In this document: positions 1 to 5,585 of the stretch, in pieces
Position numbering within the stretch: the stretch's first letter is position 1
Layout: each line of letters begins with the position of its first letter
Source: Campylobacterota bacterium
Lineage (GTDB): Bacteria; Campylobacterota; Campylobacteria; Campylobacterales; Sulfurovaceae
Length of the DNA stretch: 19,360 nt
Direction of reading: 5' to 3'
Assembly (NCBI GenBank): GCA_022600655.1
Contig: JAHZJZ010000005.1
Location: forward strand, 1 to 19,360
Program-made: the position numbers and the translations under genes
The notes under the pieces: generated by a model
What the model saw: only the letters and a program-made list of their open reading frames with translations
Told to the model about the DNA's origin: nothing
Databases searched by the model: none

Positions 1-266
1 GATAATTATTATAAGTATGATTAGTACTCTATAAATGTTCAAAGTTTATCCTTTATGTTAAATTCCCACTCCACCACCCTGCTAAAATTAGCCAAAAAAA
101 AAGGGTGACCAGAGTATAAACCCTAATCACCCTCTGAATCCAACTAAGTTTGGTAATCAATCAAACTTGTAAAGGAATATGCTTTGAACATAAAAGCATT
201 ATAGCAAAATAAAATAAAAAATAATCTACTATGAAATAAGCACTAATCATACTTATAATAATCACC
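1..266. repeat. Nested inverted-repeat element, MITE-like or structured RNA
   Basis: Positions 1-25 and 242-266 are near-perfect inverted repeats (25 bp, two mismatches near the outer end). Inside them a second inverted pair lies at 33-42 and 182-191 (ATGTTCAAAG / CTTTGAACAT). The interior has further hairpins: 81-92 (GCTAA/TTAGC), 102-108 with 127-133 (AGGGTGA/TCACCCT) and 146-152 with 162-168 (AAGTTTG/CAAACTT). Positions 75-80 could instead pair with 102-107, so two folds exclude each other. No ORF of note is present. The left arm starts at the first base of the window, so the true edge may lie outside. The layout fits a miniature inverted-repeat transposable element or a structured non-coding RNA; the sequence alone does not decide. 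Confidence 0.5.
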
Positions 267-349
267 TGTTGAAAAGAATGATAAAAAAGTATAACCTAGT
301 AAACTGAGGTAACCCCTTTTAGAGTGTCGAACAACTTTTGATAGATAGA

Positions 350-450
350 CAAGGGGGCAACGCTCTTTGCCACGCCAAGGCGTGGCTGGAGCGTCACCCC
401 TTAAGACTGCGACCCGAATGGCAAAGAGCGTTTTTGGTTTTGCCCCCTTG
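350..450. repeat. GC-rich long hairpin (23-bp stem, 9-nt bulge)
   Basis: Positions 350-372 pair perfectly with 419-432 plus 442-450. A one-sided 9-nt bulge (433-441) interrupts the right arm. The loop side holds a further perfect 8-bp hairpin at 369-386 (GCCACGCC / GGCGTGGC, loop AA), which competes with the inner end of the main stem. This segment is clearly richer in GC than the AT-rich DNA around it. No coding sequence is supported; the open frame across its right half (367-588) is best read as chance. It could be a mobile-element end, a recombination site or a structured RNA. I do not recognise the family. Confidence 0.55.
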
Positions 451-888
451 GATGGGGCTGAAACCCATATGTGTAAATTTTATGCAAATGTTCTATGCAT
501 TTTATACAAATACTTAGCTTTTTTATCAATATTTATATTATTCATACTAAATTGGGCTACACTTTTTCTGCATTTAAAAGAGGGGTGAGGTAAGTGTTAT
601 AAAGAAATGATATTTTAGCCCTCGTGTAAGAAAAAAGAACTTTTGATAACTTACAATATAATAGAGTCAAAAACTGAATGAGCTTAAGCTTATACCTGCG
701 GTGCGACAGCGTTTCTATGTTTGCTAACTTTCTCACTATCGCTCGTAAAGAGTCTTGTTACTAAAATTCTTTAGTTCGCCTGATGGCTCTATAATAAGTG
801 TCAGTAATTTTGTCAGTAAGTAATACCTATTATCTACTGTATTTTTAATTTTTGTTTTAGTTAAAATCCCTATAATGGGGAATAGTTG
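451..888. other. Intergenic stretch without a supportable gene
   Basis: This AT-rich stretch has no reading frame with both a good ribosome-binding site and a plausible protein. A sequence resembling a sigma-70 -10 box (TATAAT) lies at 657-662 on the plus strand, but no gene follows it closely. An 11-nt word (AACTTTTGATA) near 640 also occurs near 331; that may be chance. The position next to the tRNA/tmRNA 3'-end fragment suggests decayed accessory DNA. Nothing else stands out. Confidence 0.4.
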
Positions 889-918
889 TTTTTTGGACAC
901 GGGTTCAATTCCCGTCGC
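889..918 (+). pseudogene. tRNA/tmRNA 3'-end fragment (possible att scar)
   Basis: The bases GGAC followed by ACGGG-TTCAATT-CCCGT form a perfect T-stem and T-loop, followed by CGCC, the start of an acceptor 3' strand. Then the match stops (AAAATTA) instead of continuing to a CCA end. GGAC immediately before the T-stem is typical of tmRNA (ssrA). No matching 5' half, D-like arm or tag reading frame is visible upstream, so this is a fragment and not an intact gene. Such 3'-end fragments are classic footprints of tyrosine-recombinase elements that integrate into ssrA or tRNA genes. The orientation would place the inserted element to the left. Assignment to ssrA rather than a tRNA is an inference. 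Confidence 0.5.
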
Positions 919-1067
919 CAAAATTATTAAGAGTGTTTTTATTTGCACTTATCTTTTATGCGTTTTCATTCGATGTACCATTTGTACGCCTCATACAAGC
1001 CACGAAAAATCTAAATACAACTAAACATACTCTTAATAATTTTATATTTAACCTTAAAGGAGAACTA

Positions 1068-1796
1068 GTGTGGTTTATATTTTTAGTTTCAATACTGTTT
1101 TTCATTGGATGTGGAGCAGGTAATAGTGAAACTCCTGCTGACATGATGGAGACAGTAGATTTAAATAGTACAGCAACAGAGACAAAAGAGTTGAATAGTA
1201 CAGAGATTGAACCTCAGATAGAGTTAAACAGTACTAGTAGCGAAACTGAATTGGAAATAGAGATACCTGAGTCGAATAGTACGGAAATAGAGGTTGTGGA
1301 GTTAAATGATACAGAAGTAATATCAGAATCATATACCGATGAAGAGTTAACCCTAAATGCAGACAGTACCTATGTGACCTATAATAGAAGTGACTTTAGT
1401 GCAAAGATTCTTATGCTCTCTTTTAAAGGAGGGTTACCTGTTGAAGATGGTGTGGCTATGGTTAAAGAGAATGAAAATTTTAGTTTTGAACTTACTTGGC
1501 AAAATCCAAGTTATGCAAAAAATGTTAACTATTACTTCTTTAATGGTTCACAGTATTCTATACATTATAGTTCAATGCCTATAGAGTCTCCTACTGACTC
1601 CTATACTGCTACTTGTGAAGCATTGAGTGGTTACCGTTATAACTGTGGTGACTTTACGGTGGATGATTCAGAATATTATGAAGGAGAAACTCTACCCACA
1701 CGTTCAAGCTTTGTAATGGCAGTTTGTGATAGAAGTACTACTGACCCAGAGCGAATATGTGATTTTATAAGAATACCTATTGAGTTTCGAGAGTAA
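1068..1796 (+). CDS. Putative lipoprotein with five bacterial N-glycosylation sequons
   Basis: Unrecognised 242-residue protein. The GTG start at 1068 is chosen because AAGGAG lies 5 nt upstream (1057-1062); the frame is open back to a GTG at 933, which has no such site. The N-terminus is a hydrophobic segment ending FFIGC, a lipobox-like site with Cys15, although the n-region lacks a Lys/Arg and Phe at -3 is not ideal. Residues about 30-90 are an acidic Thr/Ser/Glu-rich repeat built on (D/E)-x-N-S-T. Asn33, 43, 54, 70 and 80 all match D/E-x-N-x-S/T, the sequon of the Campylobacter oligosaccharyltransferase PglB. The C-terminal ~150 residues look like a beta-rich exported domain with four Cys in two pairs. 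It is probably an envelope lipoprotein with a glycosylated stalk; its function is unknown. A tiny amphipathic-peptide ORF starts 4 nt after its stop. Confidence 0.75.
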   Translation: MWFIFLVSILFFIGCGAGNSETPADMMETVDLNSTATETKELNSTEIEPQIELNSTSSETELEIEIPESNSTEIEVVELNDTEVISESYTDEELTLNADSTYVTYNRSDFSAKILMLSFKGGLPVEDGVAMVKENENFSFELTWQNPSYAKNVNYYFFNGSQYSIHYSSMPIESPTDSYTATCEALSGYRYNCGDFTVDDSEYYEGETLPTRSSFVMAVCDRSTTDPERICDFIRIPIEFRE

Positions 1797-1800
1797 TTTT

Positions 1801-1884
1801 ATGGACTTCATTCAAAATTTAATAGATATTATTGTTAAAATTATTACCACCATAGTAGATTTTATACGGTGGTTAGTGGAGTAG
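1801..1884 (+). CDS. 27-residue amphipathic helical peptide (PSM/delta-toxin-like shape)
   Basis: A short ATG-to-TAG frame begins 4 nt after the lipoprotein stop, which suggests translational coupling; only a weak GAGAG-like ribosome site precedes it. The peptide begins MDFIQNL and ends FIRWLVE. Polar residues fall at 2, 5, 6, 9, 13, 16, 17, 20, 23 and 27, a strict 3-4 spacing, and nearly everything between is Ile, Val, Leu or Phe. That predicts one long amphipathic helix with net charge about -2. Length, lack of a signal peptide and pattern resemble staphylococcal phenol-soluble modulins and delta-hemolysin, and some type I toxins, but there is no evidence of homology. It could also be a membrane-surface peptide working with the upstream lipoprotein, or a chance frame. 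Confidence 0.45.
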   Translation: MDFIQNLIDIIVKIITTIVDFIRWLVE

Positions 1885-1889
1885 GTGTT

Positions 1890-1920
1890 GGGTTTTACAT
1901 AAATAAAATGTAATAAACCC
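1890..1920. terminator. Inverted repeat at convergent gene ends
   Basis: GGGTTT-TACAT at 1890-1900 pairs with ATGTA...AAACCC at 1908-1920, a near-perfect stem over an AT loop. It overlaps the stop codon of the minus-strand DUF420 gene (1895-1897) and lies just past the plus-strand peptide ORF. It could terminate transcription from both sides, though no long U-tract follows. Confidence 0.35.
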
Positions 1921-2362
1921 CAAATCCTGTAAGAGCAGTAAGCAGTATGGCAACGGTTGTGGCTTTAGCCATACGTTTATGAATAGGACTAAATTTTCCT
2001 GGTAAATCACCAGCTTTTGAAGCTTTTAATGAAAGGTACAGAAGTCTTGCCCATAGAGCAATGGCTCCTACAGAAATAGTAATATGAAAAGCTAAAAATC
2101 CGATGACAAAACTGTCTGAAATTTCGGTGTAGGTTAGGTACTTTTGAATCCCCCCATCAATTCTAACACCATACTCAAAGAATATAACAACCACAAGGGT
2201 TACAATAAAAAGAGCGACCTGTGTGAGTTTATGGAGAGCAATTTTTTTCTTAATCGCAAGAGCAATACTTCCATAGAGTAAAAAAGGGAGTAAAATAACA
2301 ATCAGTGTCACAATATCCATAAACAGAGGGGCTTTAGTGCCAAAAAAACCAGTTTCAAACAT
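1895..2362 (-). CDS. DUF420 family membrane protein
   Basis: A 155-residue integral membrane protein. The start at 2362 is preferred because AGGAG (2368-2372, minus sense) precedes this ATG at normal spacing and the protein then begins MFETGFFGTKAPLF; upstream in-frame ATGs lack this site. Four hydrophobic segments are visible, with the DUF420 pattern of a His in the third (FLAFHITIS) and the C-terminal PIHKRMAKAT...TALTGFGVYYIL segment. DUF420 proteins are often found near cytochrome oxidase or haem-copper assembly genes, but no biochemical role is established and no such genes are nearby here. It is divergent from purE, with a good -10 box on its own strand at 2393-2398. Confidence 0.85.
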   Translation of the reverse strand: MFETGFFGTKAPLFMDIVTLIVILLPFLLYGSIALAIKKKIALHKLTQVALFIVTLVVVIFFEYGVRIDGGIQKYLTYTEISDSFVIGFLAFHITISVGAIALWARLLYLSLKASKAGDLPGKFSPIHKRMAKATTVAILLTALTGFGVYYILFM

Positions 2363-2392
2363 AGGGTCTCCTAATGATTTCAATTTTTTTGG

Positions 2393-2398
2393 ATTATA
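2393..2398 (-). promoter_or_regulatory. -10 box of the DUF420 gene
   Basis: Minus-strand TTTGAC-TATAAT lies 31 bp upstream of the chosen ATG. It matches the extended -10, no -35 style of Campylobacterota housekeeping promoters. Confidence 0.5.
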
Positions 2399-2431
2399 GT
2401 CAAACATTCTTATATTGAAGAGAAAAATTGA

Positions 2432-2437
2432 TATTAT
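2432..2437 (+). promoter_or_regulatory. Possible -10 box of purE
   Basis: TTGA-TATTAT lies about 30 bp before the purE ATG on the plus strand. The box is one base off consensus. It lies back to back with the DUF420 promoter, so the two genes share a ~100-bp divergent control region. Confidence 0.4.
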
Positions 2438-2466
2438 TCGCACATAAAATGCTAGGAGATTAAAGT

Positions 2467-2961
2467 ATGAAATTTGTATCCATTGTAATGGGAAGTAAAA
2501 GTGACTATAGTATTATGTCTGAGTGTGCAGGAACATTAGAGAAGTTTGGTGTACCTTATGAGTTAATTATCTCATCAGCTCATAGAAGTCCAGAGAGAAC
2601 AAAAAGTTACATTAAAGAGGCTGAAGCAAAAGGTGCTCAGGTATTTATCGCAGCAGCAGGTATGGCAGCTCACTTAGCGGGTGCATTAGCAGCAAGTACA
2701 ACCAAGCCAATCTTAGGTGTACCAATGGAGAGTGGACCACTAAAAGGTGAAGATGCTCTTTTAAGTACAGTGATGATGCCAGCAGGTATGCCTGTAGGAA
2801 CCGTAGCGATTGGTAAAGCTGGAGCAACAAATGCCGCTTACCTTGCAATTCAAATCATGGCACTACAAGATGATGAGTTAAAAGTAAAACTTCAAGAAGA
2901 TAGAATTAGTAAAGCTAAAAAAGTAGAGCTTGACTCTAGTACAGTTGAGGTTATTTTGTAG
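2467..2961 (+). CDS. purE: N5-carboxyaminoimidazole ribonucleotide mutase (class I PurE)
   Basis: Converts N5-CAIR to 4-carboxy-5-aminoimidazole ribonucleotide in de novo purine synthesis, in the cytosol. The 164 residues are the usual class I length. The N-terminal GSKSD motif (9-13), SAHRSPER (37-44, with the catalytic His39) and the Ala/Gly-rich AAAGMAAHLAGALAA region are diagnostic. A GGAG site precedes the ATG. The stop codon TAG (2959-2961) coincides with the GTAG foot of a small palindromic element. The next gene is glyQ after 121 bp holding three inverted repeats; the same purE-glyQ neighbourhood exists in Campylobacter. No purK is visible in the window. Confidence 0.96.
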   Translation: MKFVSIVMGSKSDYSIMSECAGTLEKFGVPYELIISSAHRSPERTKSYIKEAEAKGAQVFIAAAGMAAHLAGALAASTTKPILGVPMESGPLKGEDALLSTVMMPAGMPVGTVAIGKAGATNAAYLAIQIMALQDDELKVKLQEDRISKAKKVELDSSTVEVIL

Positions 2962-2975
2962 GGTCGATTTTATCG
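2958..2975 (+). repeat. REP-like half element supplying the purE stop
   Basis: GTAG followed by GGTCGAT-TTT-ATCGAC: a GTAG foot and a hairpin (6-bp stem GTCGAT/ATCGAC, 3-nt loop). The TAG of the foot is the purE stop codon. The architecture equals that of the three larger paired elements in this window, but the hairpin sequence differs. Confidence 0.55.
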
Positions 2976-2990
2976 ACTATTAAATGTTTT

Positions 2991-3018
2991 ACATTCCCAT
3001 ATCGTTGTATGGGAATGT
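2991..3018. repeat. Hairpin repeat, ATTCCCAT family, copy 1
   Basis: A perfect 11-bp stem (ACATTCCCATA / TATGGGAATGT) with a 6-nt loop, followed by GTAG. A related hairpin with the same outer sequence lies at 12884-12907. There is no U-tract, so it is not a clear terminator. A separate AT-only 12-bp inverted repeat lies between it and glyQ (3024-3035 with 3052-3063). Confidence 0.55.
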
Positions 3019-3082
3019 GTAGTATAAATATAAAAGTTTATTGAGGTAGGTTTTTATATTTATTTGATGAGAAAGAGTGTAT

Positions 3083-3976
3083 ATGAACCAAAACAGCATA
3101 ACCTTTAGCGAACTACTACTAAAACTACAACAGTTCTGGGCAGAGCAGGGGTGTAATATTGTACAGCCGTATGATATACCAGCAGGGGCAGGGACATTTC
3201 ACCCTGCGACACTATTAAGAAGTTTGGATTCTAAACCTTGGAGTACAGCTTATGTTGCACCAAGTAGAAGACCAACCGATGGTCGATATGGTGAGAACCC
3301 AAACAGATTAGGGGCTTACTATCAGTTTCAGGCATTGATTAAACCAAGTCCTGATAATATTCAAGAACTTTATTTGAAGTCTTTGGAGTATTTAGGACTG
3401 AATCTTCAAGAGCATGACATTCGTTTTGTAGAAGATAACTGGGAGTCTCCAACACTGGGTGCTTGGGGACTTGGTTGGGAAGTTTGGCTTGATGGAATGG
3501 AAGTGACACAGTTTACTTACTTTCAACAAGTAGGAGGAATCGCTTGTGACCCTGTGGCTGTTGAGATTACTTACGGTACTGAGCGTTTGGCAATGTACCT
3601 GCAAGGGGTTGAGTCGGTATTTGATATTGTTTGGAATCGTCAAGGTGATAATATCACTACCTATGCTGATGTACATAAAGAGAGTGAATATGAGTTCTCT
3701 AAGTACCACTTTGAGGTAGCCAATGTTGAGAAACTTCTAAAAGATTTTGATGATGCTTCTGCTGAGTGTAAATTATGTTTAGAAAATGGTCTGCCTCTTC
3801 CTGCTTATGACCAGTGTATGGTTGCTTCACATGCGTTTAATGTTTTAGATGCACGAAAAGCAATCTCTCAGGCACAGCGACAGAACTATATTTTGAAGGT
3901 TCGTGAACTCTCTAAAGGGTGTGCTGAGTTGTATAAGGCTCAAGAAGAAGAGAGAAATAAGCGTGTGAACGCGTAG
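3083..3976 (+). CDS. glyQ: Glycyl-tRNA synthetase alpha subunit
   Basis: Catalytic subunit of the bacterial alpha2beta2 glycyl-tRNA synthetase, which charges tRNA-Gly. The 297 residues are close to the ~300 of the family. Characteristic segments are present: QQFWAEQGCNIVQPYD near the N-terminus, GAGTFHPAT, RRPTDGRYGENPNR, and VFDIVWN. The ATG at 3083 is preferred over a GTG two codons earlier because GAAAGAG sits at better spacing. The beta subunit gene glyS is not in the window, which is common in Campylobacterota, where the two are unlinked. The stop codon TAG is donated by the left end of a palindromic repeat (3972-4070), so the exact C-terminus (...RVNA) may have been set by that insertion. 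Confidence 0.96.
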   Translation: MNQNSITFSELLLKLQQFWAEQGCNIVQPYDIPAGAGTFHPATLLRSLDSKPWSTAYVAPSRRPTDGRYGENPNRLGAYYQFQALIKPSPDNIQELYLKSLEYLGLNLQEHDIRFVEDNWESPTLGAWGLGWEVWLDGMEVTQFTYFQQVGGIACDPVAVEITYGTERLAMYLQGVESVFDIVWNRQGDNITTYADVHKESEYEFSKYHFEVANVEKLLKDFDDASAECKLCLENGLPLPAYDQCMVASHAFNVLDARKAISQAQRQNYILKVRELSKGCAELYKAQEEERNKRVNA

Positions 3977-4070
3977 GGTGTAGTCCCCGACTACACCGTC
4001 AAAACCAAATCTGAATTTTAATAGATTCATAACATTATAACACGGTGTAGTCAGGGGACTACACCCTACG
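3972..4070. repeat. REP/BIME-like palindromic element, copy A
   Basis: A 28-bp terminal inverted repeat (3972-3999 and 4042-4070, one extra A in the right arm) flanks a 42-nt AT-rich spacer. Each arm is also a hairpin by itself: foot GTAGG, then GGTGTAGTC, loop CCC, GACTACACC. The foot TAG is the glyQ stop codon. The right end runs into the Nif3 gene, leaving GGAA as its only ribosome site. Copies B and C lie at 9064-9157 and 17641-17737. The architecture matches REP pairs (BIMEs) mobilised by RAYT transposases. Confidence 0.85.
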
Positions 4071-4078
4071 GAACGAAT

Positions 4079-4801
4079 ATGAAAATAGAAGATATATATA
4101 ATAAGTTAGACAGTATTAGTCCTTTTGAACTCCAAGAAAAATGGGACAATTCAGGTCTGCTGGTTGGTGATATGAGTCGCACAGTAGAGCATATAGTAGT
4201 GGCTCTTGATGTTGATGAAGCGATGTTGGTTGAAGCTAAAGAGAACACACTTTTTATTGTGCATCATCCGATTATCTTTTCAGGGTTAAAAGAGCTTGAC
4301 TTTTCGGTTTATCCTGCAAACTTATTAGAGATTATGGTTCAAAAGAGACTCTCTTTGATTGCGATGCATACCAATTTTGACAAAACACACTTGAATAATT
4401 ATGTATTTGAAAAGGTACTGGGTTTTAAAAAAGAGTTCCAAAATGAATTTGTTTGTATGGCTAAAGGGAGTTGGAAAAAAGATGAACTTCTTGAGCTTTT
4501 AAAGTCTAAGTTAAATTTAGAGACACTTCGGGTTATTTCTCCAAAGCAAGAGATAAAATCAATAGCCTTAACTACAGGGGCAGGGGCTTCACTAATGGAT
4601 GAAGTAGAGGCTGACTGTTTTTTAACAGGTGATATAAAATATCATGATGCGATGAAAGCGATGAGTCAAAATTTGATGATGGTTGATATCGGTCATTATG
4701 AGAGTGAGAAGTTTTTTGTTGATGTGATGTTAGAGGAGTTGGAAAATTTAGCACTTTTTGCTATAATTTCGAATTCGCAAAACCCGTTTGAAATAATTTA
4801 A
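4079..4801 (+). CDS. Nif3-like dinuclear metal centre protein
   Basis: A 240-residue member of the Nif3/YbgI family, which forms toroidal hexamers binding two metal ions per subunit. Database names include GTP cyclohydrolase 1 type 2 homologue, but the cellular role is unsettled. Likely metal ligands are His62/His63 in IVHHPIIFSG, His97 and Asp101 in AMHTNFDKTH, and His206 and Glu210 in DIGHYESE, in the family's order and spacing. The start is the ATG 9 nt after the end of palindromic copy A; GGAA inside that junction is the only Shine-Dalgarno candidate. It lies between glyQ and the zinc-ribbon gene as in Campylobacter, and the promoter of the next gene is inside its 3' end. Confidence 0.92.
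   Translation: MKIEDIYNKLDSISPFELQEKWDNSGLLVGDMSRTVEHIVVALDVDEAMLVEAKENTLFIVHHPIIFSGLKELDFSVYPANLLEIMVQKRLSLIAMHTNFDKTHLNNYVFEKVLGFKKEFQNEFVCMAKGSWKKDELLELLKSKLNLETLRVISPKQEIKSIALTTGAGASLMDEVEADCFLTGDIKYHDAMKAMSQNLMMVDIGHYESEKFFVDVMLEELENLALFAIISNSQNPFEII
4762..4767 (+). promoter_or_regulatory. -10 box of the zinc-ribbon gene, inside the Nif3 coding region
   Basis: CTTTTTGC-TATAAT inside the last codons of the Nif3 gene is an excellent Campylobacterota sigma-70 promoter (T-rich, TTTTG-x-TATAAT). It would start transcription about 75 nt before the next start codon, so the waaA-rluA group need not depend on glyQ. Confidence 0.65.
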
Positions 4802-4847
4802 TAGACTGGTACTACTAAAAACGCTTGAAATTCCCAAAGGATAGAGA

Positions 4848-5573
4848 TTGAATAAACATTTAAATGAGTTAATAGAACTCTCAAAGCTAGATAAGTCAAT
4901 AGATGACTTTACGCCACTTATCGTTGCAGCACAAAAAAAATTAGCAAGAAAAACAGAAAAAAGAGATGAGGTTTCTGAAAGAATTGCTGCTCTTAATGCA
5001 CAAGTTGAAGATGCTAATACAAAAATTGCTTCATATGAGGGACAGATTAAAGCTTTAAATGAGCAGTTGACACTTGGTGCTGCTAAAACCAAAGAGGTTA
5101 AGACTGAAAAAGAGATGCAGGCACTTCAGATGGAAGAGGAACTTGCAAAAGAGAAGTTAAAACATGCGAATAATGAGATAGAGAGACTTAACGATACTCT
5201 TTCTGTAAGAAGTGATGAACTTGAATCAACAACTGCTGAGTTAGAGACAGCTGAAGCAGAAGTAGCAAAAGTTTCTGAAGAGGTGTATGCAAAAATGGCT
5301 TCTATTGAAGAGGATAAAGCTAAACTTTTTGCACAAAGAGAAACCAAAACCATCTCACTTGATCAAAAAATTCTCTCATTTTATGAAAAGATTCGTATTT
5401 GGGCTAAAAATACAGCTGTTGTACCCGTTAAAAAACAAGCGTGTTATGGTTGTTATATGAAACTAAACGATTCAGCTTATGCCGAAGTGATTAAATCTGA
5501 AGATATTAGTACTTGTCACCACTGTGGTCGTATTTTATATCTTGAACCTCAAACTGAGCAGAGCGAAGCGTAA
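4848..5573 (+). CDS. Coiled-coil zinc-ribbon protein (HP0958/FlgZ family)
   Basis: A 241-residue protein with long coiled coils (about residues 1-165, Glu/Lys/Ala-rich heptads) and a C-terminal C4 zinc ribbon formed by Cys199, Cys202, Cys223 and Cys226 (CYGC and CHHC). The family member HP0958 (FlgZ) of Helicobacter pylori binds the flagellar sigma factor RpoN and is needed for motility; a role in nucleic-acid binding has also been proposed. Whether this organism uses it that way is inference. The start is TTG at 4848 with AAAGGA 6 nt upstream (4836-4841). It is followed after 12 nt by waaA and is probably co-transcribed with it. Confidence 0.9.
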   Translation: MNKHLNELIELSKLDKSIDDFTPLIVAAQKKLARKTEKRDEVSERIAALNAQVEDANTKIASYEGQIKALNEQLTLGAAKTKEVKTEKEMQALQMEEELAKEKLKHANNEIERLNDTLSVRSDELESTTAELETAEAEVAKVSEEVYAKMASIEEDKAKLFAQRETKTISLDQKILSFYEKIRIWAKNTAVVPVKKQACYGCYMKLNDSAYAEVIKSEDISTCHHCGRILYLEPQTEQSEA

Positions 5574-5585
5574 TTAGGATTTTGG

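Noticed and set aside
350..450. Integron attC site
   Set aside because: The hairpin has no matching GTTRRRY / RYYYAAC core pair in the right place.
367..588. 73-codon plus-strand frame with a hydrophobic C-terminal half
   Set aside because: No ribosome site, and its first part is one arm of the GC-rich hairpin at 350-450; the hydrophobic part is what AT-rich DNA gives by chance.
600..918. Intact tmRNA gene ending at 918
   Set aside because: No 5' acceptor half or TTCGACAGG-like D-arm region, no tag reading frame, and the acceptor 3' strand breaks off after CGCC.
736..948. 70-codon minus-strand frame containing ATGIEPVS
   Set aside because: That string is the usual false translation of a tRNA/tmRNA 3' end on the opposite strand; no ribosome site.
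933..1067. Upstream GTG start extending the lipoprotein by 45 residues
   Set aside because: No Shine-Dalgarno at 933 and the extension overlaps the region next to the tmRNA fragment; the GTG at 1068 has AAGGAG at ideal spacing and yields a lipobox near the N-terminus.
1844..1875. Hairpin ACCACC/GGTGGT inside the 27-codon frame as a terminator
   Set aside because: Six base pairs over a 16-nt loop with no U-tract is too weak.
3024..3063. 12-bp inverted repeat upstream of glyQ as an operator
   Set aside because: The arms contain only A and T, so pairing by chance is likely in this AT-rich gap; mentioned only as part of the gap description.
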